In this document: positions 1-5,164 of the stretch, in pieces | Numbering within the stretch: the stretch's first letter is position 1 | Layout: each line of letters begins with the position of its first letter | NCBI GenBank assembly: GCA_934351705.1 | Contig: CAKRJK010000132.1 | Location: 1 to 5,164, forward strand | Direction of reading: 5' to 3' | Source of the DNA: an uncultured Lachnospiraceae bacterium | GTDB taxonomy: Bacteria; Bacillota; Clostridia; Lachnospirales; Lachnospiraceae | DNA: 5,164 nt | Position numbers and translations under genes: made by a program | Notes under the pieces: model-generated | What the model saw: the letters and a program-made list of their open reading frames with translations, nothing else | What the model was told of the DNA's origin: nothing | The model's database searches: none

Positions 1-1062
1 GCCGACTCCATCCCCGGCAATGCAAAGTTCGCCCGCAGCTCCAATCGGAAGTAATTTCTGGTTCTTATCTATAATGTATATCTGGGCGTTGGCAATCGGT
101 TTTCCGATGGTGATGTCTTGTCCAACTTTTCCACTAACATTCCATACACTGCACTCACTTGGTCCTAATGCGTTAAATATCTGTGCAGAAGATAACCACG
201 ATAATTTTTTACGCAATTTCTCTGTCAAGGCTTCTCCTGAGGATACAATCATTTCAAACTGATGAAAATAACTATTTTCTGTCTCGTCTTTTGTATAAAT
301 CTCTAATCTGGTAGGCGTTGTCTGGAGTATGTTTACATTTTCCCGCTGTACGCATTCTTTAAAAAGTCCTTTGTTCTGACTTTCTTCTTCTGTTGCAAGT
401 ACGACAGTCCAACCATTAACCAATGGCAAAAGGCTTTCTGCAATGAAAAAGTCAAATGAAATCGTATTTACACTGATTGCTGTTCTATGAGATAATTTTT
501 GTGCATAGGAAAGAATGTTGTTGTTCATGCAAAAATTCACAACACCTTTGTTAAGCAATACACATCCCTTTGGTTTTCCGGTACTTCCGGAAGTATAGAT
601 AATATAACAAGGCATATCCCGCAAAAACTTCACAGGTGATACGAGAATATCTTTAAAATCATAGGATGCTACATTGAAGCAATCCACATTCCATTTATTC
701 TGCAGTTCTTTATCCGTCACAAATATTTTTACACCACAGTCTTCTAACATAAAATCAATTCTGTCTTTCGGGTATCTGTGATCAATCGGTAAAAATACAC
801 CACCCGCTTTTAATACGGCAAGCTGTGCAAAAATAACATACTCAGTTCTGTCAAGATATGCACCCACTACATCGCCTTTAGTGACTCCGAGATTAATCAA
901 TTTTTGGGCAAGTGCATCTGATTTCTCATCAATCTGACGATAAGTATATTTTTTATCTCTGCTTATCAGGGCAATTCTCTCAGGATGTAATTTAGCCTGT
1001 TGTTTTACAAGTTCCCCGACCGAAATATTCCTATCATATCTTCTTTCATGCATATTAAATTT
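1..1062 (-). other. Second adenylation domain, cut by the window edge after motif A6
   Basis: These are residues 750-1103 of the NRPS. Seen: linker KFN at 750-752, A1 YTYRQIDE at 788-795, A2 LKAGGVFLPID at 833-843, A3 YIIYTSGSTGKPKG at 902-915, A4 FDFFIAES at 952-959, QTTPT at 996-1000, SGEAL at 1024-1028, A5 NALGPSECSVW at 1046-1056, ITIGKPIANAQIYI in 1066-1079, and A6 GELCIAGDGVG at 1093-1103. The domain looks intact as far as it can be seen and probably provides the functional adenylation activity. The A5 motif is altered: Leu1048 stands where Tyr is usual, followed by GPSEC rather than GPTET. Pocket residues by eye alignment with GrsA (235-331) are D, F, A, Q, V, S, A, V, W. They resemble those of the first domain but are not the same, and I cannot name the amino acid. 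Confidence 0.92.
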
Positions 1063-3309
1063 ATGCGTTTGACTCTCCCGAATTGTGGACCAGACTGTTG
1101 TCTCAGCCGGACCATATATATTAAATATTTTGGCAGAAGTATATTCCGTTAATTCCTGATACAGTTCAGAAGGTAATGCCTCTCCACCAAGGACAATTAC
1201 TTTTAAGGTTTGCAAATATTCCAGATTCTGCTTATCTAAAATATAACTTTTCATTTTGGTCGGTGTAGTCTGAATTACATCAACAGAGTGCTTACTGATT
1301 AATCTAGCCAGTTTTTTCTGTGATGATACTTCCTCATCATTTGCGAAATAAATGGTAATACCATTTAACAATGCCAAAATACTCTCGGTTACAAAAATAT
1401 CAAACACAATATTTGTCACGGAAACGATACTGTGATTTCCTTCTTGAATGATTTTGTGACATACGTTGTTCTCACTGTCCATACAATAATTCGCCGCATT
1501 GAAATGACGAATGGATACACCTTTCGGTTTCCCGGTAGAACCCGATGTAAATATGACATAGCACAAGTCATCTGGTGTATTTGCATTTTCCAATGCAGCG
1601 GTATTCTTCATATAATCCACTTCTGAAAGATCTATCGTATCAATATCCAAGTCGCCCTGATATCCATAAGTGAGTGCCAGAGCTGCTTTTGCAGTTTCAA
1701 ACATATACTGCATACGTTCTTTTGGAAAATCCGGTGATACCGGCATATAAGCACCGCCTGCTTTCAACACACCAAGCATTGCCACAATCACATGCCAGCT
1801 TCGTTTTGAAATGATAGGTACTACATCATTTGGTTTTATGCCCTTTTCTCTCAGAAAATGTGCCAGTGCATGTGACATCTCATCCAACTGTCTGTATGTA
1901 AACTTCTCATCTTCAAATACCAACGCTATCTGATCCGCTGTTCTTTCTGCCTGTTCCGTAAAAAGTTCATGGACACACTTCTCCCTTGGATATTCGATAT
2001 AGGTATCATTGAATTTTTCTAATATCTGGATTAGTTCCGGTTGTGGGACAATACCGATTTCTTTCAGTGACTGTGTGTTATCTTCTACGATCTGATTTAA
2101 AATATATTCTAAACGATCAATAACATAAACAACTTCCCTTTCATCCTTAAATACCGTTGTCTGATAATCTACGGTAATGGTATAACCATCTTTTTCATCA
2201 CGGTTATCTATATGTATCGCAAACGGAACTTCACTTGCTCCATTGGAGTACCATTTTGTATCTGCAACAGTCTCTGTTTTTGCATTCTGGTAACTCATCA
2301 TCACATCATACAGATTTCCGGTGAAGTTCTGTTTCTCCCGAAGCGATTTTAAAATATCTGAATAAGGATATTTCCGATGTCTGAAAATATCCCGATGCTC
2401 TTTTACAATCTGTTCCGCAAGTTCCGTTACGGTCATATCTTCTTTTACCAAAACCGTGAGCGGCATTGTTGATATGAACATTCCTGCAGTCTTCTTTTCC
2501 TTTAACGTACTGCGGTTCAACACCGGCACTCCGATTGTTACCGTGTCGTTCTCCATATTCAACCGGTACAGATAACTTATTAATGCTGTTTCGAATACAA
2601 CCGCCGGTGTCAAACCGCATTCTTTACAGAATGCCTCCAGCTGCATAGTAAATGAAGCCGGAAGTATCTTGGTTACTCTTTCGGCTTTGATAGACTCAGA
2701 TGATGACGTATTCAATTTGATCTGTGTCTCTTGTGGTCTGCTTTGATATTTTTCATTCCAGAAAAGACGGTCTTTTTCATATTTTTCAGATGAGAAGTAG
2801 GCTTCCTCTGCCTGCACATAATCACAATAATCTGCACAGGATAGTGCCACTCCCTCTTCTCCTTTACAGACACGGTATGCCTTGTCCACTTCGTTCGCAA
2901 GAAGACTGAATGTCCATGCATCCGAGATCAGATGGCTGAGTGTTGCAAGAATCCCTGTTTTTTCTCCGATTGTAAAAATTTCAAAACGATACATTTCTCT
3001 GTCCGTCAGTCCGATTGGATTTCTTGCCTGTGTTGTTGCATAAGTATCCAGTTCCGCTTCTGATAAAAAGGTTTTGACTGGAACAGAAATTTCTTCTTCA
3101 TTTGTGACATACTGGCTGATACCGTCTTCTTCCGTAAAACGCAGACGAAGTCCGCTCTGATTATGAATGACCATCGCAATGGCACGTTTCAAAATGTCAG
3201 TATCTCTCTTTTCGTGATAAAGGATGGCACCGCACTGGTTCGCAATGGCAGTGTCCTCATAGTATTTTTGTAAGTTCCAGATGTTTTGTTGCGGTGTAGT
3301 AAGCTTCAT
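1..3309 (-). CDS. Nonribosomal peptide synthetase, C-A(truncated)-A, C-terminus beyond the window
   Basis: An uninterrupted frame of 1103 codons starts at ATG 3309 and leaves the window at base 1, so the protein is partial at its C-terminus. Domain order: condensation at about 1-425, first adenylation at about 432-743 (motifs A1 to A5 only), second adenylation from about 750, reaching motif A6 (GELCIAGDGVG, 1093-1103) at the edge. The N-terminus enters directly into condensation motif C1, so there is no loading module or long docking region, in agreement with an acyl-ACP donor supplied in trans by the preceding gene. Start choice: AGGAG lies 7 bases upstream of ATG 3309, right after the ACP stop. 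The odd feature is the direct junction of two adenylation domains with no A6-A10, carrier protein or condensation domain between them. No carrier domain is visible in the window; one should follow to the left if the enzyme works. The product and the amino acids used cannot be named from this sequence. Confidence 0.95.
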   Translation of the reverse strand, partial: MKLTTPQQNIWNLQKYYEDTAIANQCGAILYHEKRDTDILKRAIAMVIHNQSGLRLRFTEEDGISQYVTNEEEISVPVKTFLSEAELDTYATTQARNPIGLTDREMYRFEIFTIGEKTGILATLSHLISDAWTFSLLANEVDKAYRVCKGEEGVALSCADYCDYVQAEEAYFSSEKYEKDRLFWNEKYQSRPQETQIKLNTSSSESIKAERVTKILPASFTMQLEAFCKECGLTPAVVFETALISYLYRLNMENDTVTIGVPVLNRSTLKEKKTAGMFISTMPLTVLVKEDMTVTELAEQIVKEHRDIFRHRKYPYSDILKSLREKQNFTGNLYDVMMSYQNAKTETVADTKWYSNGASEVPFAIHIDNRDEKDGYTITVDYQTTVFKDEREVVYVIDRLEYILNQIVEDNTQSLKEIGIVPQPELIQILEKFNDTYIEYPREKCVHELFTEQAERTADQIALVFEDEKFTYRQLDEMSHALAHFLREKGIKPNDVVPIISKRSWHVIVAMLGVLKAGGAYMPVSPDFPKERMQYMFETAKAALALTYGYQGDLDIDTIDLSEVDYMKNTAALENANTPDDLCYVIFTSGSTGKPKGVSIRHFNAANYCMDSENNVCHKIIQEGNHSIVSVTNIVFDIFVTESILALLNGITIYFANDEEVSSQKKLARLISKHSVDVIQTTPTKMKSYILDKQNLEYLQTLKVIVLGGEALPSELYQELTEYTSAKIFNIYGPAETTVWSTIRESQTHKFNMHERRYDRNISVGELVKQQAKLHPERIALISRDKKYTYRQIDEKSDALAQKLINLGVTKGDVVGAYLDRTEYVIFAQLAVLKAGGVFLPIDHRYPKDRIDFMLEDCGVKIFVTDKELQNKWNVDCFNVASYDFKDILVSPVKFLRDMPCYIIYTSGSTGKPKGCVLLNKGVVNFCMNNNILSYAQKLSHRTAISVNTISFDFFIAESLLPLVNGWTVVLATEEESQNKGLFKECVQRENVNILQTTPTRLEIYTKDETENSYFHQFEMIVSSGEALTEKLRKKLSWLSSAQIFNALGPSECSVWNVSGKVGQDITIGKPIANAQIYIIDKNQKLLPIGAAGELCIAGDGVG
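1081..2016 (-). other. First adenylation domain, N-terminal core only (motifs A1-A5)
   Basis: These are residues 432-743 of the NRPS. Seen: linker KFN at 432-434, A1 FTYRQLDE at 470-477, A2 LKAGGAYMP at 515-523, A3 P-loop YVIFTSGSTGKPKG at 584-597, A4 FDIFVTES at 636-643, QTTPT at 680-684, GGEAL at 708-712, and A5 NIYGPAETTVW at 730-740. Nothing after A5 is present: no GELxIxG, no TGDL, no GRxDxQVKIRG and no C-terminal catalytic Lys. Known for the family: the C-terminal subdomain rotates to complete the active site and carries the Lys needed for adenylation, and the carrier protein normally follows it. As drawn, this domain should not load an amino acid by itself. Aligning by eye with the GrsA Phe domain gives pocket residues D, I, T, Q, V, G, I, V, W at positions 235 to 331; I do not assign a substrate. 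Confidence 0.9.
2035..3309 (-). other. NRPS condensation domain, probable acyl-accepting (lipoinitiation) type
   Basis: These are residues 1-425 of the NRPS. Seen: a C1-like motif TTPQQNIWNLQ at 4-14, a C2-like HNQSGLRLRF at 49-58, the active-site segment SHLISDAW at 125-132 (C3) with His126 and Asp130 in the HxxxD positions, a C4-like DYCDY around 160-164, a C5-like TIGVPVLNR at 258-266 with AGMFISTMPL at 275-284, and a C6-like HRKYPY at 311-316. The active site departs from the HHxxxDG consensus in two places: the first His is Ser125 and the Gly is Ala131. The His usually regarded as catalytic is kept, so activity is plausible. Its place at the very N-terminus, after an AMP ligase and an ACP, suggests that it condenses an acyl group from the ACP with the first aminoacyl unit. 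Assignment to the starter subtype is by context, not by a subtype-specific motif. Confidence 0.85.
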
Positions 3310-3316
3310 TCTATTT

Positions 3317-3321
3317 CTCCT
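3317..3321 (-). promoter_or_regulatory. Shine-Dalgarno of the NRPS gene
   Basis: The minus strand reads TAATAGGAGAAATAGAATG. AGGAG lies 7 bases before the NRPS ATG. The ACP stop TAA is followed directly by a second, in-frame TAG that merges with the Shine-Dalgarno. This site fixes ATG 3309 as the NRPS start, and the 13-bp gap supports one shared transcript. Confidence 0.8.
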
Positions 3322-3322
3322 A

Positions 3323-3541
3323 TTATGCGTGTTGTTCTAAAGATTTCACAATATCGGCAACCGTGATAAAGTCGGGAATCACTCTATCTGGGATTTCAAT
3401 GCCAAATTCATCCTCAAATGCAACTACAACATTGACAACATCCAGAGAACTTAATCCCAAATCTCCGATTAACGCAGACTCCGGTCTGATAGTTTTCACT
3501 TCTACATACTCCATTAGTATTTTAACAACTTTTTCATACAT
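3323..3541 (-). CDS. Free-standing acyl carrier protein
   Basis: This 72-residue protein has the size of a discrete acyl or peptidyl carrier protein. The phosphopantetheine attachment motif is DLGLSSLD at residues 27-34. Ser32 aligns with the modified Ser of the usual LGxDSLD motif, and the preceding Asp is replaced by Ser31. The following helix (VVNVVVAFEDEFGIEIPD) is the typical acidic recognition helix II of carrier proteins, and the C-terminal TVADIVKSL segment is the usual last helix. Start: ATG at 3541 has AGGAGG 8 bases upstream. The gene lies between the AMP ligase and the NRPS. Inference: it holds the acyl chain activated by the ligase and presents it to the N-terminal condensation domain of the NRPS. 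It might instead be a fatty acid synthase ACP, but its position argues for a pathway-specific carrier. It needs a phosphopantetheinyl transferase, which is not in the window. Confidence 0.95.
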   Translation of the reverse strand: MYEKVVKILMEYVEVKTIRPESALIGDLGLSSLDVVNVVVAFEDEFGIEIPDRVIPDFITVADIVKSLEQHA

Positions 3542-3549
3542 TCTTGCTT

Positions 3550-3555
3550 CCTCCT
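3550..3555 (-). promoter_or_regulatory. Shine-Dalgarno of the ACP gene, overlapping the ligase stop codon
   Basis: On the minus strand the sequence reads TAGGAGGAAGCAAGAATG. The perfect AGGAGG shares its first two bases with the TAG stop of the ligase, and an 8-base spacer leads to the ACP ATG. A ribosome terminating on the ligase would cover this site, so translational coupling and high ACP expression are likely (inference). Confidence 0.85.
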
Positions 3556-5041
3556 AAACATTCTTGTATCTCACAATTTTTTGACTTGTATTTTTAACAA
3601 ACTCCCTATCCCGGAGAATGACTTTTGCAATCTGTTTATAAATCGGTCTGTTATGATTCCACTTTGCTATCAAGGCATCAAAATATTCTTGATTCCCGAG
3701 ATACTCCTGTTCCGGGAAAATTTCTGCAACAATCATAGCATTTCGTCCATAAACAAGTACTTCGTTGACTGCCGGATTTTTGCCGATATCTGCTTCTATC
3801 CCCTCCGGCGAGATATTTTCTCCGTTACTCAAAATAATCAAATTCTTCTTTCTTCCGGTCAGTGTTAAAAAGCCGTCTTCGCTCATCTGTCCGAGATCTC
3901 CCGTGCAATACCATCTGTCCCGGAATGCCTCTTGTGTCGTATCCGGTTCTTTATAATATCCCTTCATAACATGAGGACCTTTGATTAAGACTTCTCCATC
4001 CTCTGCAATGCAGACTTGAGCCTTTGGCATCAGCACTCCGACTGTTCCGTCCCTGTGATAATGGTTTCTATTTACGGCTGTACAGGCAGAACATTCCGTT
4101 GTACCATAGCCATTCAATATTTCTATTCCCCATCTGCGGAATTCTTCCAGATAAAAAGTATCTATTCCGGCACCCCCACTGATAATGTAAGTCAGTTTGC
4201 CGCCAAAAAAATTCAAAACATGCTGTGGTGGGATTTTTTTCATCTGCTTATAAAATGTTTCTACAAATAACGGAACTAAGAACATTGTCTGTGGCATGGC
4301 TTCCTGCAAGTCCGCCTGCAGCATTTTTAGACTTTGATTGATGAATGTTGTATATCCATAGTTATATACCATTAAAATACCAACAATAAATCCAAAGGCG
4401 TGATGAAACGGAAGTATTGCCAATGTATTTCCCTCTAATACAAATAATTGACAGGTATTGTTGATTTCCTCGGCAATATTGTGATGTGTCAGCATAACTC
4501 CTTTTGTCTTTCCTGATGTTCCGGACGTAAAAAAGATGCATGCTAATGAAGAATCCATAAGTTTTGTTGATAGCTTGACATTTTCATCCTTTTCAAAAAA
4601 TTGCTCTATCTTTTGCATGGGATAAATTGTGACATTCTCTGCCTTTTCTACTAAATCAATATATGTAACCGAACAAAAAACTGCCTTGACATCGGAAAAC
4701 TGCAGCAATTCGCAAACCTCCTGTGCCGAAATCCCTTTGTCAATCGGTACAGCAACATTGCCGCTGCAGACAATCGCAAGAAAGCATAGAATCCATTCAT
4801 AGGAATTCTCACCAACGACTGCAATATGGACGCCGCTTCCGTATTCTTGCCGTAGATATTCGGCTAATCGGAATGCCTCGTTTCTTACATCCGAAAATGT
4901 TTTCTCAATGATTTCCTTTCGTCCCTTTCGATAACGAAAGGCAACTGCCGTCGGCTGCCCGGTAGCTTTTTGTTCTAACATATCCTTTAAATTTGCTATT
5001 CTCGGAAGTTCATATAGTGGGTATGGTTGATTATCTGTCAT
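3554..5041 (-). CDS. Acyl-CoA synthetase-like AMP-dependent ligase, probable loader of the adjacent ACP
   Basis: This 495-residue protein belongs to the ANL (acyl/aryl-CoA synthetase, NRPS adenylation, luciferase) superfamily. Seen: ATP-binding P-loop FTSGTSGKTKG at residues 171-181, the LPFHHAFG segment at 210-217 that acyl ligases carry, the YGTTE motif at 312-316, CTGDLG at 379-384 with the ribose-binding Asp, the hinge-region motif GRKKNLI at 396-402 followed by NGENISPEGIE, and a C-terminal SQKIVR with the likely catalytic Lys at 487. All core motifs are present and the protein appears complete. The P-loop has Thr where Pro is usual (KTKG rather than KPKG). Start: ATG at 5041 has GGAG 8 bases upstream. 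It is the first gene of the operon, 12 bp before an ACP and upstream of an NRPS beginning with a condensation domain. Inference: it adenylates a carboxylic acid, probably fatty, and transfers it to that ACP. The sequence alone does not decide between CoA ligase and acyl-AMP ligase, nor the chain length. Confidence 0.93.
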   Translation of the reverse strand: MTDNQPYPLYELPRIANLKDMLEQKATGQPTAVAFRYRKGRKEIIEKTFSDVRNEAFRLAEYLRQEYGSGVHIAVVGENSYEWILCFLAIVCSGNVAVPIDKGISAQEVCELLQFSDVKAVFCSVTYIDLVEKAENVTIYPMQKIEQFFEKDENVKLSTKLMDSSLACIFFTSGTSGKTKGVMLTHHNIAEEINNTCQLFVLEGNTLAILPFHHAFGFIVGILMVYNYGYTTFINQSLKMLQADLQEAMPQTMFLVPLFVETFYKQMKKIPPQHVLNFFGGKLTYIISGGAGIDTFYLEEFRRWGIEILNGYGTTECSACTAVNRNHYHRDGTVGVLMPKAQVCIAEDGEVLIKGPHVMKGYYKEPDTTQEAFRDRWYCTGDLGQMSEDGFLTLTGRKKNLIILSNGENISPEGIEADIGKNPAVNEVLVYGRNAMIVAEIFPEQEYLGNQEYFDALIAKWNHNRPIYKQIAKVILRDREFVKNTSQKIVRYKNV

Positions 5042-5049
5042 TTCTGCAT

Positions 5050-5053
5050 CTCC
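5050..5053 (-). promoter_or_regulatory. Shine-Dalgarno of the AMP ligase gene
   Basis: GGAG is followed by an 8-base spacer (ATGCAGAA) and the ATG at 5041. It is weaker than the AGGAGG of the ACP gene. An out-of-frame ATG lies inside the spacer, but no Shine-Dalgarno is suitably placed for it. Confidence 0.65.
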
Positions 5054-5099
5054 AACTTTTCTCTTGCATATGTATTTTTCTCTCCCCTTAACAACACAA

Positions 5100-5126
5100 T
5101 GTATACTATAATAATTCTTATTTTAA
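5100..5126 (-). promoter_or_regulatory. Possible promoter of the operon (weak)
   Basis: Reading towards the ligase, TTAAAA (5126-5121) is followed by an AT-rich stretch with -10-like hexamers TATAGT (5110-5105) and TATACA (5105-5100). The spacing is short (10 and 15 bases) and no good TTGACA box is present, so the exact boxes are uncertain. A promoter is expected in this region because it is the only non-coding space ahead of the operon. If -10 is here, the inverted repeat at 5125-5156 would overlap or sit just upstream of -35. Confidence 0.3.
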
Positions 5127-5156
5127 CTATATAGACATACTTTAGCCTATATAGTT
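5125..5156. repeat. Perfect 10-bp inverted repeat with 12-bp spacer, candidate operator
   Basis: The left arm AACTATATAG (5125-5134) and the right arm CTATATAGTT (5147-5156) are perfect reverse complements around a 12-base spacer. Each arm also contains the 8-bp self-complementary core CTATATAG, and the two cores start 20 bp apart, about two helical turns. This geometry fits two dimer sites on one face of the DNA, or one large operator. It lies upstream of the ligase start and of the AT-rich candidate -10 region. Binding by a regulator is inference, and no regulator gene is visible in the window. Confidence 0.55.
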
Positions 5157-5164
5157 CATTTAAT

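Noticed and set aside
20..262. 80-codon forward-strand open frame
   Set aside because: It is antisense to the second adenylation domain, shows no family features, and lies over a clearly conserved A4-A6 region on the minus strand.
1051..1062. Met753 as the start of a separate stand-alone adenylation gene
   Set aside because: The frame is continuous from upstream with no stop, the residues before Met753 (KFN) belong to the conserved linker, and the nearest purine-rich stretch (GGGAGAG) is about 19 bases away, too far for a ribosome binding site.
1432..1626. 64-codon forward-strand open frame
   Set aside because: It is antisense to motifs A3-A4 of the first adenylation domain, with no recognisable protein features.
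2306..2921. Two minus-strand open frames of 104 and 69 codons in another frame of the condensation domain
   Set aside because: They are shadows of the condensation-domain coding sequence, whose own frame carries all the family motifs. The 1103-codon NRPS frame is open throughout, so they do not point to a frameshift.
3363..4911. Several forward-strand open frames opposite the ACP and AMP ligase genes
   Set aside because: Each is antisense to a well-supported gene, and their peptides resemble no family.
5125..5156. The inverted repeat as an intrinsic terminator
   Set aside because: The arms are almost wholly A and T, the hairpin would be weak, there is no GC-rich stem and no convincing T tract, and it lies ahead of a gene rather than after one.

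Overview
The window is one strand-consistent biosynthetic operon on the minus strand. It is read from the right edge towards the left edge and runs off the left edge. The AT-rich composition, strong AGGAGG-type ribosome binding sites, frequent AGA/AGG arginine codons and tight gene packing suggest a low-GC Firmicute, most likely a Clostridia member such as a Lachnospiraceae-type gut anaerobe. That taxonomic guess is inference from style only.

Layout in transcription order. Bases 5164-5042 are an AT-rich upstream region with a perfect 10-bp inverted repeat (a candidate operator), a weak candidate promoter and the ribosome binding site of the first gene. Bases 5041-3554 encode a 495-residue acyl-CoA synthetase-like AMP ligase. 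Bases 3541-3323 encode a 72-residue free-standing acyl carrier protein. Bases 3309-1 encode at least 1103 residues of a nonribosomal peptide synthetase (NRPS), cut by the window edge. The intergenic gaps are 12 and 13 bp, each gene has its own Shine-Dalgarno, and the ACP Shine-Dalgarno overlaps the stop codon of the ligase.

Working model (inference from family knowledge): the ligase activates a fatty or other carboxylic acid as an acyl-adenylate and passes it to the phosphopantetheine arm of the ACP. The N-terminal condensation domain of the NRPS then joins this acyl group to the first amino acid, giving an N-acylated peptide (lipoinitiation).

The unusual point is the NRPS itself. After the condensation domain there are two adenylation domains in direct tandem. 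The first has core motifs A1 to A5 and then stops. It lacks motifs A6 to A10 and is followed by no carrier protein and no second condensation domain. The second adenylation domain starts immediately, at its own condensation-adenylation linker. The two copies align with almost no gaps at a 318-residue period. I translated every codon from 3309 to 1 and found no stop or frameshift, so the fused architecture is in the sequence as given. It may be an in-frame deletion between modules, a partial-domain duplication, a domain insertion, or an assembly collapse. No RNA genes, CRISPR arrays, mobile elements or intrinsic terminators were seen.
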